Position numbers and translations under genes: made by a program. A DNA stretch of 54,507 nt, from NCBI GenBank assembly GCA_002478045.1, contig DLLT01000048.1:1-54507 (forward strand), given 5' to 3'. The stretch's first letter is position 1. Each line of letters begins with the position of its first letter. The stretch is from Porphyromonadaceae bacterium UBA7555. GTDB lineage: Bacteria > Bacteroidota > Bacteroidia > Bacteroidales > Muribaculaceae. Below the pieces are notes generated by a model that was not told where the DNA came from, did not search any database, and saw only the letters and a program-made list of their open reading frames with translations. Positions 41,728 to 51,058 of the stretch are shown here, piece after piece.

Positions 41728-43251
41728 TTATTGCAGCGGTTTAAAGGTAAAGCGCATTATCGTGCCACGCCAAACTGTATTATATAAGTTGCCGTAAGCG
41801 TTCTTGCCCCCGAATATATATATGTAGGGACATTCCCAGGTGTCAACGGGCTTGACTGCCATAGGCGAAGCCTCGCGCGATACCATCGGAATAAGTGCGG
41901 GCAATATTGCCGGAGTGGCAAGGGGGCGCCATTTCAAGGCGTTGGTCGAAGCGGCGCTGACAGTCGACGAGTATACAAAACCGCGAGCATCGTAGCGCAG
42001 CGGCAATGTACTTTTATCAATCTGTTGCAATTGGTCGGCCTTATCCCAATGTATTCCGAAGTCGTGCGACACAAACACCGTGTCATTGAGTGACCCATCG
42101 GAGCATCGTCCCATCATGGCCAGTAGCACGGATTGCTTGTCTATAAGCCATGTAGTGGTGTCAAGGGCGGTCACGAAATATGGTACCACTACCGGGTCTT
42201 CGATGCCGTATCGCATAGGACGGCGACTGAGCTTGGCCCAAGACCGCCCGTCATAGCCCCAAGTGTCGGCACTGAGTGTTCCGTCGGCACGACGACCGCC
42301 GGTCAGTAGCACCAAGGGAGTGGATGCCCAGTCGTATGTGTAATTGATGGTCTGCGAAGCGCCGCGCACCGGAAATCCGTCTTCCAATTGCGTATTTGGG
42401 CGTCCGTCGGCCGGATAGTAGGCATGGTAGTATTTGCCGGCATCGTGTACACAGCCCATAAGGACTTTGCCGTAATTGCCGTAAATATTGAGCCAACGTT
42501 GGGCGGTGGTTCGCCATGAAGCGCCGTCCTCGCTGGTGTAAAGATTGCCTTCTTCGTCAAGGACATAGAGGGCGTCATCGGTGGCGCTGAAGCTGCTAAT
42601 TACAGGCTTAAATGCAATGTTGGGAGTGATGTACTGCCATGTGTCAGCCGGATTGACGGCCTTAGCCAAACAATATTCTCCTTGGTATTCGGTGAGGCAG
42701 TATATGGCCGAAGCCGTAGCGGCGGCATTGCCGTCATTGGGCACGGCATAGCGCGAAGGCAGGTTGCCCACCTCGGCGCGTGTCCATACCAGCGAGTCGC
42801 ATTTGACCGCATGGACATTGATTTTGATGGTGTACGAGCGTTCGAAACTTCCGTCCACAGACACCAGACGCAGGCGTACCGGGCCATTGCTGAAGTCCAC
42901 GGTATCACCCGTATGCTTGATGTAATCTATGACTGTATCGGTGGTGCCGGGACGCGGGACATGCAACTCGGCCACGGAAGCGCCGCCGGTCGTAATCATC
43001 GGGCGAAGCTTATTGATCGGAGTGCCGTAAGGCAGCGAGTCCGCATTGTATATCAAAGCATTGGCCAAGTCTATCGAAAAGTATACCGAATCCAAATTGG
43101 GCAAGATCTTGGAGTCTTCGTAGAGCTTGAAATCTGTAACAGTGGCCGAGGAATATGCCGGAGTGTCGGGGTTATCTTCAGCCTTACTGTTGCAGGCGGC
43201 GATGCCGATGGCAGCAGCTGCAAGCAGTATGTAGTGCAATGGTTTGTGCAT
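41728..43251 (-). CDS. DUF6242 lipoprotein with beta-propeller-like region
   Basis: A 507-residue lipoprotein. The lipobox IGIAAC puts the acylated cysteine at residue 20. The N-terminal domain (about 35-150) resembles DUF6242 (SATVTDFKLYEDSKILPNLD). The rest is a Kelch- or BNR-like series of strands (WQYITPNIAF; DDALYVLDEEGNLYTSEDG; LLTGGRRADGTLSADTWGYDG; YIYIFGGKNAYGNLYNTVW). The function is unknown; the cell-envelope location is clear. It is the first gene of the DUF6242-DUF6089-uppS-bamA-skp-skp run, with a promoter just upstream. Confidence 0.85.
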   Translation of the reverse strand: MHKPLHYILLAAAAIGIAACNSKAEDNPDTPAYSSATVTDFKLYEDSKILPNLDSVYFSIDLANALIYNADSLPYGTPINKLRPMITTGGASVAELHVPRPGTTDTVIDYIKHTGDTVDFSNGPVRLRLVSVDGSFERSYTIKINVHAVKCDSLVWTRAEVGNLPSRYAVPNDGNAAATASAIYCLTEYQGEYCLAKAVNPADTWQYITPNIAFKPVISSFSATDDALYVLDEEGNLYTSEDGASWRTTAQRWLNIYGNYGKVLMGCVHDAGKYYHAYYPADGRPNTQLEDGFPVRGASQTINYTYDWASTPLVLLTGGRRADGTLSADTWGYDGRSWAKLSRRPMRYGIEDPVVVPYFVTALDTTTWLIDKQSVLLAMMGRCSDGSLNDTVFVSHDFGIHWDKADQLQQIDKSTLPLRYDARGFVYSSTVSAASTNALKWRPLATPAILPALIPMVSREASPMAVKPVDTWECPYIYIFGGKNAYGNLYNTVWRGTIMRFTFKPLQ

Positions 43252-43279
43252 ACGTGGTGTTCTTTTATTTTCTAACTTG

Positions 43280-43311
43280 CAAAGTTATCATTTTACGCCC
43301 ACATTCACAAC
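43280..43311 (-). promoter_or_regulatory. Promoter of the envelope operon (DUF6242 to skp)
   Basis: Minus strand: GTTG (43311-43308), a 20-nt spacer, TAACTTTG (43287-43280). The -7 box is a full match and the -33 box differs by one base. The leader is about 20 nt. Confidence 0.6.
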
Positions 43312-43374
43312 CTTATGACGGCAAAACAGCGCATCGAGAGCCGTTTTTATAGGTTTTTAACGCGCACGCTCAAG

Positions 43375-44370
43375 CTAACGGAAGTGATGCGTATGCCATA
43401 ATATACGATTGGGGCCATAGTCCCATACCGCCGTAGGTTCGCTTTGGAGATGCGGCGCTCGCGCACCGCCGATTTTGCTCAAAGCAACGTCTGTGGCAAT
43501 CTCGACACGAGCCGCATCCCATATTCCACTCGCAATAAAAGATGAGAGCACACTTGCCCCACCCTCCACCAAGAGCGATGTAATGCCTTCGCGGTACAAC
43601 CGCACCAATAATTCGTTTACCGAAGCGTCACGACAAACCTCGGCAAGTTCGGTTGTACATGACAGGTCGGCCTCATCAAGGCGTCCGGAGCGGTCCCATA
43701 CCAGAGGCTTAGGATTGCGCCCTTCCCATAGGCGCACATCCAAGCGCGGATGGTCCGAAAGTATTGTGCCACTGCCTACAAGGATGGCATCGTGCATGGC
43801 ACGTTGGCGATGCATCAGCACCGAGGTCAGCGGTGTGGACAACCGTATAGGGCTTCCATCGGCCAAGCCTATATATCCATCCGAACTTTGCGCCCATTTG
43901 AGCGTTACATACGGACGGCCATTTTCGTGAGCGGTAAAAAAATGCGCATTGAGAGTGCGGCATTCCTCCTCAAGCACTCCCGAACGGACTTCGATGCCGG
44001 CATCACGAAGCATGGCTATACCGCGGCCTCTAACCTTGACAAAGGGGTCAACGACACCCACGACTACTCGACGAAAACGCTTGCGTACCAGCAACTCGGC
44101 GCACGGAGGAGTTTTGCCGTAATGAGAGCAGGGCTCAAGGGTGACATAAATCGTGGACTGCTCCAATAAGTGCTCGTCACTCTTACGTACCGAAGACACG
44201 GCATTGACCTCGGCATGCCAACTGCCATAACGACGATGCCAGCCTTCGCCTATCACTCGTCCATCGGGAGCGATGATGACTGCTCCGACCATCGGGTTGG
44301 GCGAAACGTATCCGCGTCCGAAAGCGGCCAGTTCGAGCGCGCGGCGCATATATATCTCGTCTTTAGACAT
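43375..44370 (-). CDS. ribD: Bifunctional riboflavin biosynthesis deaminase/reductase RibD
   Basis: A 331-residue enzyme, slightly shorter than the ~360 usual. The N-terminal deaminase (1-145) has the zinc site WHAEVNAV and PCSHYGKTPPCAELL. The C-terminal reductase starts at YVTLKWAQSSDGYIG and keeps LLVEGGASVLSSF. It performs the second and third steps of riboflavin synthesis. No FMN riboswitch is seen in the 89-nt upstream gap, and no other rib gene is near. The patatin-barrel gene is upstream on the same strand. Confidence 0.95.
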   Translation of the reverse strand: MSKDEIYMRRALELAAFGRGYVSPNPMVGAVIIAPDGRVIGEGWHRRYGSWHAEVNAVSSVRKSDEHLLEQSTIYVTLEPCSHYGKTPPCAELLVRKRFRRVVVGVVDPFVKVRGRGIAMLRDAGIEVRSGVLEEECRTLNAHFFTAHENGRPYVTLKWAQSSDGYIGLADGSPIRLSTPLTSVLMHRQRAMHDAILVGSGTILSDHPRLDVRLWEGRNPKPLVWDRSGRLDEADLSCTTELAEVCRDASVNELLVRLYREGITSLLVEGGASVLSSFIASGIWDAARVEIATDVALSKIGGARAPHLQSEPTAVWDYGPNRILWHTHHFR

Positions 44371-44459
44371 AGGTATTTTTCTGAATATTGAATTATTATA
44401 CGGCCTTACATCTGCGTATTAGCAGGACTTTAATCACAATCTTGCAGCCGGTGTATTTA

Positions 44460-46895
44460 TTATCGCAGGAAGGAAGGTGCCGGGAGGTAGAAGCCGAAGC
44501 TAAGCCCGACATTCCATTTCTTAGCACCATCACCGGTGACATAATTGATGTATCCGGCAATGGTGGCAAAAGGCAACGCGTAGGACAATTGTGCTTCGCC
44601 TAAAAATTGTATACCATCGAACCAACCGCCCTGACGCGAACCCAGCCCATCACCGCGAGTGCCTATATCGGTCTGTTCGATAGGACGCAAAGGGGCAAAG
44701 ACGTTGGCCACGACACGTGCCGACAAAGCACTATTGACCTTGTAAACAGGCACCAATCCTGCTGCCAAATAAGAGGTGGCACGTAACGTGGGATTAAACA
44801 CTCCGGCTGTAGCTGCCGTAGGTACAAAGGCCGGAGCATCGGCTATATCGGCGCTATAGATGCCGGTGAGCTTACGCGTAGACAAAAGCATATCACTTGT
44901 CAGACCCAGTGAAATATGCCGCCCCAAGGACCAATAATTGGCCGTGCGCACGCCCAATTGCAACCACTGAGGCGAGGTCTCACGGTCTCCGTAGCCCAGA
45001 ACTCCGTCATGGCTGTCATACCATTGTCGACCAAGCACTCCCATAGCACAAAGGTCGTACGAACTACCCACTGTGGGATACTGGATATTGTCCAACGAGT
45101 TGGATGTAAAGCGCACCAGCGCCTGCCCGAGGTTGTAAGTGGAGCGGTCGCGACCTATATTGTCCATATCGCTACCTATGCCCGAACCTTGACGAAGCAT
45201 ATTGCGGTAAAAGGAGGAGCGCAAATAGCCGTAACCCACTCCGAAGCTTAAACGTCCGCGACGTGTAGCGGCAAAATCCCAGTGTAACCGCGCCATATAC
45301 TCGCTATGGATATTGAAAGTCGGAGCATCGGTCTGGTAAAACAAGTGTTCGCTTTCGTAGTACTTGCTGCGCGAAACTACGGCATCCAATCCGAGGGTCG
45401 AAGGCACGGCACTTTTAAGCACCAGCGAAGTCTTGGCATGTGCAGCGAGATAACTTTGACCAAGCCAGGCATTAAGTCCGGCATTGACTCCCGAATAGTT
45501 CATAGTCTTGTAATCGACTCCGGCAAAGATGTAGCTGTTGGACGAGGATGTCAAGTATCCTCCCACCCCGACATTGAGATTGTTGCGTACGGCAGCACGA
45601 AGATTCATCGCAAAAAGGCCGGTGCTGTCATTGTAGATTGCATGTGGTGATAGATCACGCAAACGTCCGGGCGAAATGGCTCGGTAAAAGGCCTCGCGAG
45701 CACGGTCGACACTTATGGTGTCCGAACTTGTACCTTCGTGACGGCGCCCGCGGAAGATATATTCAATATACGCGTTTTGGCGCGGAGTACCGCCACTGAC
45801 GCTAATGCTGTCAAAGCACAACTCGGGAGTGGCGGCTTTGAAGGCCATACGCCGGGTCTGACGTGCCACTGCCGGGACACGAGTATGTATACGTCCCTTG
45901 ATTGAGTCCATCATAGACATGGCCGTATTGTAACCTATGCGGTATATCTGCCAAGCCTTTTCCCAATCCAGCAGTCCGAAATTATGCAAATCGACTTTAA
46001 CTTTGATGCCGCGGTTCGGATCCATAGAGTAGTCCTGCTGATGCATCACCAGCTTATCTATCTGATCCATAAGTGAGGTTTGCGAACCCGTAGCGGGGGT
46101 GGAAACATCCACGCCCACCATAATATCGGGTGCAAAATCGGTACTCATAACATCCACCGGGAAGTTGTCGAATATACCGCCATCGTACAACAATCGCCCA
46201 TCCACACGTATCGGCTGGAATACAATGGGAAAAGTCATGGATGTGCGTATGGCGTCCCCGAGGCTGCCGCTCGAGTGCACGACCTTGTGCTGGGCTTCCA
46301 CATCCGAAGCTACGCAACGGAAGGGTACGAACAATCGGTCGAAATTGCCGCCGCATTGCGCCGTATAAGGTGCAAATAGCTCCATAAAAGCGAAGTTCAT
46401 AGGCAAAGGCGAAATAAGAGAGGCGGCCACCGATGAATGATGCACCGTGCTATCGCCCGGCGCAACAGGGATGGTGAGCATCGATGAAGTAGGCTCGTCG
46501 CGGCTGAAGTATACAACGTATGCCGGGTCTGTCTTGCCCGAACTCCAATATGAGAATCCGGGGCTTGTAAGCAGAGTCATCATTTCTTGCGGCGTATATC
46601 CGGCTGCATACAATCCTCCGACAATGGCGCCCATGCTGGTACCGGTTACGTAATCTATGGGGATATCATTTTCCTCAAGCGCCTGTATCACACCGATATG
46701 GGCTATGCCCTTGGCTCCGCCGCCGCTAAGCACAAGACCCACGGCTTGACGCGAGGTATCGTCCGGTTTCGCGGATACGTCTTGCATCGGTGTAGCTGCC
46801 CCTTGTAAGACGGTTGAGACAGTCCCCATGCATACGGCAATACCTATGCGCATTATATTATGTTTCAATGATATTTTTATATTTGTCTTTTGCAT
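44460..46895 (-). CDS. Patatin-like phospholipase fused to POTRA and outer-membrane barrel (PlpD-like)
   Basis: An ~811-residue exported protein. After a signal peptide comes a patatin domain with oxyanion loop GGGAKG (58-63), nucleophile S87 in GTSMG and the catalytic Asp in YDGGIFDNFP near 238. A POTRA-like segment follows (about 355-385, FDSISVSGGTPRQNAYIEYI), then a Bac_surface_Ag-type barrel to the C-terminus. This is the layout of type Vd (PlpD) autotransporters, where the lipase may reach the surface. It may act on phospholipids. I chose Met at 46895 because a start at 46925 overlaps the promoter; Met at 46853 is also plausible. Confidence 0.88.
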   Translation of the reverse strand: MQKTNIKISLKHNIMRIGIAVCMGTVSTVLQGAATPMQDVSAKPDDTSRQAVGLVLSGGGAKGIAHIGVIQALEENDIPIDYVTGTSMGAIVGGLYAAGYTPQEMMTLLTSPGFSYWSSGKTDPAYVVYFSRDEPTSSMLTIPVAPGDSTVHHSSVAASLISPLPMNFAFMELFAPYTAQCGGNFDRLFVPFRCVASDVEAQHKVVHSSGSLGDAIRTSMTFPIVFQPIRVDGRLLYDGGIFDNFPVDVMSTDFAPDIMVGVDVSTPATGSQTSLMDQIDKLVMHQQDYSMDPNRGIKVKVDLHNFGLLDWEKAWQIYRIGYNTAMSMMDSIKGRIHTRVPAVARQTRRMAFKAATPELCFDSISVSGGTPRQNAYIEYIFRGRRHEGTSSDTISVDRAREAFYRAISPGRLRDLSPHAIYNDSTGLFAMNLRAAVRNNLNVGVGGYLTSSSNSYIFAGVDYKTMNYSGVNAGLNAWLGQSYLAAHAKTSLVLKSAVPSTLGLDAVVSRSKYYESEHLFYQTDAPTFNIHSEYMARLHWDFAATRRGRLSFGVGYGYLRSSFYRNMLRQGSGIGSDMDNIGRDRSTYNLGQALVRFTSNSLDNIQYPTVGSSYDLCAMGVLGRQWYDSHDGVLGYGDRETSPQWLQLGVRTANYWSLGRHISLGLTSDMLLSTRKLTGIYSADIADAPAFVPTAATAGVFNPTLRATSYLAAGLVPVYKVNSALSARVVANVFAPLRPIEQTDIGTRGDGLGSRQGGWFDGIQFLGEAQLSYALPFATIAGYINYVTGDGAKKWNVGLSFGFYLPAPSFLR

Positions 46896-46922
46896 CTCCG
46901 GGCTAAAGTTTGTATTCGGATG

Positions 46923-46954
46923 CAAAGATACATTTTTCCGCCGTAAAGGACAAC
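46923..46954 (-). promoter_or_regulatory. Promoter of the patatin-barrel gene
   Basis: Minus strand: GTTG (46954-46951), a 20-nt spacer, TATCTTTG (46930-46923). The GTTG -33 variant is the same as in the envelope-operon promoter. It argues against a start codon at 46925. Confidence 0.6.
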
Positions 46955-47041
46955 ACTCACACCGCGTTGATGTATTGTGTATTTGTTTCTTGCATCTTTA
47001 TTTTATAGATATGAAGGCACTATAAAATATGAAACCGCGCC

Positions 47042-49042
47042 TCAGTGTTCGGACTTCGGCATAGCATCTACATGCATGCGGCATGCTGCACAGTCAAAGG
47101 TCAAGCGCAGCAACCCGACCGAAGCGGAGACCGTCTCGGATATAGGGCGCAGGTACAGACGGTTAGGCAATTGCTTTCCCTGAGGAGTGCGTAGACATGC
47201 TCCAATTTCGCGGCGCAGACAGTAGCGGCAAGTCATCACCCGCACCGGACGTGTGCCATCAGGCATATTTATCTCCATGGCGGGTTCAATCTTAGCAGCG
47301 CCGTGAGCTTTGTAAAATTCGCGAGCCCGGGCATTAGCCACATTGTCATGAAACGTCAAGTCCCTACCCTCCAATGCATCGGCCTTTGCCGTATCGGCAC
47401 GCCGAGCCTCGATGGGGCGAACAGCCACTGCATCGCGGTCCAACATCTCAAGTGCATGGCGACGTAATGTCGTGAGAGTTTTGGCCGGAACAAATTCATC
47501 GGAATCCAAAGCATCCGTCAAGCTCGCAAGGGTGTATATCGTATCACCAAGACGTGCAAGAAGCGAGGCTCGTACCGTATCTTGCGGCGTACGTGCCTGT
47601 TGACGCGGCACTTCGTCAAGGACGGCGGTAATAGATGCCGATCGTCCGCTATCATTCACTTCCAAGGCAATACGGGAGCCATCTACACGCCGCAGGGACA
47701 TAGTTATGGGTATGCGACGCTTGGCGCCACGGGCAAGTACATCTTCAAATGCTTTGTCGTAATTGCGATAGAGCACCGTACCGACACGAAGCGGTTCGAC
47801 GAGCCCTGCAGGAAAAATTGTCGATAAATCGGCACTGACGCGATTGACACGAAAGCCGCGGTATTCATGGTTGTCGTCAAAGTATCCCAGACCATCACCA
47901 TTGGTGAGGTCTGTATCGGCATGCACTCGGATACCGGGACCGCGACCTCCGATGACACGAGCCACGGGCACACCGATAAATTTAGGTGTGTCCCACGAGG
48001 CCGTCTCGCCCTTGCCGGGCATAGTGTCATTGATAAAGTATCGCGTAAATCCGCGGTTGAATGCGCGCGACACATCGGGATTGAAAGCCGGCACGGATGT
48101 CCCGGCCGAAGCGCGGCGATAGCGGCCGTCGGAAGCGGCTATGACTGCGTCCAAAGCCTGCGAATAGGCGGCCGTCACATTGGCCACGTAAGATGCACTT
48201 TTAAGGCGTCCCTCGATTTTGAATGACGAGATGCCTGCATCGGCCATAGCTGCGAGGTCGCCCATGCGATTGAGATCGCGTAACGACAGCAGATGCCGTT
48301 CACGCATAAGTACGTTCCCGTCAGCATCTACCAAGTCGTAAGGTAAGCGGCACATTTGGGCGCAGCAACCGCGGTTGGCGCTGCGACCGCCGGCGACAAG
48401 ACTGGCACGGCAATCGCCACTGTAGCACACGCACAAAGCACCATGTACAAAGGCTTCGAGTGTTGTATCTCGCGGCACTTCTCGTGCATAACGACGGATA
48501 TCGTCCAAGGATGACTCGCGCGGCAGCACTATCTGCCCGAATCCGGCTTGAGCCAAGAAACGCGCTTTTTGCGGTGTGCGTATGTCGCACTGTGTACTGG
48601 CGTGCAGGGCTATTGGCGGTAAATCCATACGCAACAGCGACATATCCTGCACGATGAGGGCATCTATACCTGCGCGATAGAGGTCCCACACCATGCGGTG
48701 TACGTCGTCCAACTCATCATCATAGATTATCGTATTGACTGTTACGTATATGCGAGCATCGTAACGATGTGCATATTGGCAGGCTCGGCGGATATCGTCT
48801 ATGCTGTTGGCCGCCGCAGCCCTTGCGCCATGCGAAGGAGCGCCCATATATACAGCGTCTGCGCCATTATCAATGGCGACAATGGCTGTATCGGCATCGC
48901 GTGCCGGCGCCAGGAGCTGTAACGGCCGCGGTTCTGTGCCTTTAGACCGAGAGGGCAATGATGCATCCTTGTTCGTCACGGCATCGGGTCGCTGCTCGTC
49001 GTTACCCTCGCCTATGGCTCGAGATGATTGTGTACGGTTCAT
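47042..49042 (-). CDS. U32-family peptidase-like protein (RlhA/TrhP-type RNA hydroxylation family)
   Basis: A 666-residue U32 protein. The N-terminal TIM-barrel domain begins at LQLLAPARDADTAIVAIDNGADAVYMG (about 42-68). The Fe-S cysteine cluster is CYSGDC...RGCCAQMC (about 213-240). A middle domain follows, and the C-terminal part has more cysteines (CRYCLRREIGACLRTPQGKQ). Despite the 'peptidase' name, studied U32 proteins (RlhA, TrhP) hydroxylate rRNA or tRNA, and UbiU/V hydroxylate ubiquinone precursors; which activity applies here is unknown. The start overlaps the stop of the flavin reductase by 4 nt, so the two are co-translated. Confidence 0.92.
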   Translation of the reverse strand: MNRTQSSRAIGEGNDEQRPDAVTNKDASLPSRSKGTEPRPLQLLAPARDADTAIVAIDNGADAVYMGAPSHGARAAAANSIDDIRRACQYAHRYDARIYVTVNTIIYDDELDDVHRMVWDLYRAGIDALIVQDMSLLRMDLPPIALHASTQCDIRTPQKARFLAQAGFGQIVLPRESSLDDIRRYAREVPRDTTLEAFVHGALCVCYSGDCRASLVAGGRSANRGCCAQMCRLPYDLVDADGNVLMRERHLLSLRDLNRMGDLAAMADAGISSFKIEGRLKSASYVANVTAAYSQALDAVIAASDGRYRRASAGTSVPAFNPDVSRAFNRGFTRYFINDTMPGKGETASWDTPKFIGVPVARVIGGRGPGIRVHADTDLTNGDGLGYFDDNHEYRGFRVNRVSADLSTIFPAGLVEPLRVGTVLYRNYDKAFEDVLARGAKRRIPITMSLRRVDGSRIALEVNDSGRSASITAVLDEVPRQQARTPQDTVRASLLARLGDTIYTLASLTDALDSDEFVPAKTLTTLRRHALEMLDRDAVAVRPIEARRADTAKADALEGRDLTFHDNVANARAREFYKAHGAAKIEPAMEINMPDGTRPVRVMTCRYCLRREIGACLRTPQGKQLPNRLYLRPISETVSASVGLLRLTFDCAACRMHVDAMPKSEH

Positions 49043-49602
49043 TTCTTCTTTTGTACTGAAAAGCCGAAGAAACCGAGGTTTCGACCCATGGCGTAGTACC
49101 TGCCATGACAGTATACGAGCATTTCGAGACGCCCCATATCCAGAGTACCGGTGTTCGGGTCAATAAAGTCGTCATCAGCCAAGACATCCAGCACCTCGGC
49201 GATAAACAAATCGTGCGTGCCCAAGTGCATAATGTCGCGCACACGGCATTCGATACTTACGGGACTCTCAGCCACACAGGGACACGCAACAGCCACGCCC
49301 GGAACTCGCGTGAGCGAGCACGCCGCCCATTTGTCCTGATCTCGTCCAGACCGCACGCCGCAGTAGTCCGTGGCACGTGCCATATCGGCAGTAGTCAGAT
49401 TGACCGTAAACTCCATACTCTCCTTAATCAAGTCGTAGGAGTAGCGACAGGGGCGTACCGAAATGGACAGCATCGCCGGGTCGGAACATATGGTCCCCGT
49501 CCAGGCAACGGTGAATAGATTGTTTCGGTCGGCATTACCACAGCTGACCAGCACCGCGGGTACGGGATTTAGCATCGTCCCGGCTCGCCAAACCTGCTTC
49601 AC
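49039..49602 (-). CDS. Flavin reductase-like (FMN-binding split-barrel) protein
   Basis: A 187-residue protein of the flavin reductase-like family: NPVPAVLVSCGNADRNNLFTVAW at the flavin site, SVRPCRYSYDLI, and FTVNLTTADMARATDYCGVRSGRDQDKW. It binds FMN and may pass electrons from NAD(P)H to a partner. It overlaps pyrI by 4 nt upstream and the U32 gene by 4 nt downstream. That tight coupling makes the U32 protein a natural candidate partner, but this is inference. Confidence 0.9.
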   Translation of the reverse strand: MKQVWRAGTMLNPVPAVLVSCGNADRNNLFTVAWTGTICSDPAMLSISVRPCRYSYDLIKESMEFTVNLTTADMARATDYCGVRSGRDQDKWAACSLTRVPGVAVACPCVAESPVSIECRVRDIMHLGTHDLFIAEVLDVLADDDFIDPNTGTLDMGRLEMLVYCHGRYYAMGRNLGFFGFSVQKKK

Positions 49603-50060
49603 AGTATATGGGCGTCTTTGCCTGCGACGCTACAGGTACAATAGTGACACCTTATTACCACAGGGTCGCGCGATACGACGTGAAAGTGGGTATCCATAGG
49701 CTCGTTGTTGGTGATGCACTTGGGGTTGGCGCAGCGCACAATGCCCACGATGTCATCCGAGAGGGTGACCGGACGTTTTTCAACCACATCGTAGTCTCGT
49801 ATAATATTGACCACTGCCGTGGGCGCAAATAGGGCTATACGGTCCAACTCTTCTTGTGAAAATTCGACGTCCGCAACTTTGATGATGCCTTTACGCCCGA
49901 GCTTGCTGCTTTGCAGATTATAGCCTATGGTGACATATTTGTCCATAGCCTCGATGCCGAGCACGCGTACGGCCTTGAAGAGTGCGGCCGATGGTATATG
50001 GTCGATGACGGTGCCGTTGCGCAGGGCGGCTACGGCGAGTTCTTTTTTATCGCAAGTCAT
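49599..50060 (-). CDS. pyrI: Aspartate carbamoyltransferase regulatory chain PyrI
   Basis: A 153-residue regulatory subunit. The N-terminal nucleotide-binding domain (VAALRNGTVIDHIPSAALFK) senses CTP/ATP. The C-terminal zinc domain has four cysteines: CANPKC and, after ~20 residues, CHYC. It docks on PyrB trimers to make the allosteric enzyme at the start of pyrimidine synthesis. It follows pyrB by 29 nt and overlaps the flavin reductase gene. Confidence 0.97.
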   Translation of the reverse strand: MTCDKKELAVAALRNGTVIDHIPSAALFKAVRVLGIEAMDKYVTIGYNLQSSKLGRKGIIKVADVEFSQEELDRIALFAPTAVVNIIRDYDVVEKRPVTLSDDIVGIVRCANPKCITNNEPMDTHFHVVSRDPVVIRCHYCTCSVAGKDAHIL

Positions 50061-50089
50061 AGTGTATTCTGTGTATGAGGGTCGATATT

Positions 50090-51013
50090 TCAGATGTCGG
50101 CGGGATCTATGCCGAGAGCCCGGCAGATGATGGCTTGACGTGCATACAGACCATTGCGTGCCTGCTCAAAGTAATAGGCATGGGGATTGTCATCGACGTC
50201 ACGGTCAATTTCGCCCACGCGCGGCAGCGGGTGCAGGATACGCATATTCGGACGTGCGCCCTCAAGCATAGAGGCTTTGAGTGTGTAGCAGTTCTTGACG
50301 CGCTCGTATTCCATAATATCGGTGAAGCGTTCGCGCTGGACACGTGTCATATATATAATATCACTGTTCTGTATCACTTCGGGCGAGAAGTCGGTATGCT
50401 CGCTGTAACATATGCCGTGGGTGCGGCAGAATTCGGTGTACTGTGACGGCATCTGCAATTCGGGACATGCAACAAAACGGAAACGGCTGCTGAACCACCG
50501 CATGGCCTGGAGCATCGAATGGACGGTTCGTCCGTACTTGAGATCGCCTACGAGCGTTATATCGAGGTCATCGAGACGTCCTTGTGTCTTATATATAGAG
50601 TAAAGGTCGAGCATTGTTTGCGAAGGGTGCTGGTTGGCACCGTCACCGGCATTGATGACGGGTATGTCCGTAACCTCGGAGGCATAACGCGCCGCTCCTT
50701 CGAGGTGGTGACGCATTATAATCAGGTCGACATAATTGGACACCATTTTGATGGTATCCTTGAGGGTTTCGCCTTTGGAAGTGGAGGTGTTAGCGGCATC
50801 GCTGAATCCGATGACACGTCCGCCGAGACGGTTGACGGCGGTCTCGAAACTGAGTCGCGTACGGGTGGATGGCTCGAAAAACAACGTGGCCACTATGCGT
50901 CCTTCCAGCAGTCGCCTATTGGGGTTGCGCTCGAACCCGGCGGCCTGTTTCAGCAGTGTCAGAATCTCGTCTCGGCCGATGTCGGAGATTGATACAAGAC
51001 TACGCTTATTCAT
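50090..51013 (-). CDS. pyrB: Aspartate carbamoyltransferase catalytic chain PyrB
   Basis: A 307-residue enzyme that joins carbamoyl phosphate and aspartate. The carbamoyl phosphate loop is FFEPSTRTRLSFE (about 47-59). The swinging loop SKGETLKDT follows, then HPSQTMLDLYSI, and HPLPRVGEI near the C-terminus. Length and motifs are those of class B PyrB that pairs with PyrI. It lies 45 nt after dnaB on the same strand, and pyrI, flavin reductase and U32 follow in one run. I saw no UMP-dependent attenuator, but the short gap leaves little room for one. Confidence 0.98.
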   Translation of the reverse strand: MNKRSLVSISDIGRDEILTLLKQAAGFERNPNRRLLEGRIVATLFFEPSTRTRLSFETAVNRLGGRVIGFSDAANTSTSKGETLKDTIKMVSNYVDLIIMRHHLEGAARYASEVTDIPVINAGDGANQHPSQTMLDLYSIYKTQGRLDDLDITLVGDLKYGRTVHSMLQAMRWFSSRFRFVACPELQMPSQYTEFCRTHGICYSEHTDFSPEVIQNSDIIYMTRVQRERFTDIMEYERVKNCYTLKASMLEGARPNMRILHPLPRVGEIDRDVDDNPHAYYFEQARNGLYARQAIICRALGIDPADI

Positions 51014-51058
51014 TGATGGTATTCTATGAGATGGATGGTGAATTCGTTGCTGCTGTGG

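Noticed and set aside
44371..44459. FMN riboswitch ahead of ribD or between ribD and the patatin gene
   Set aside because: The relevant gap upstream of ribD is only 89 nt and none of the conserved RFN-box strings is present.
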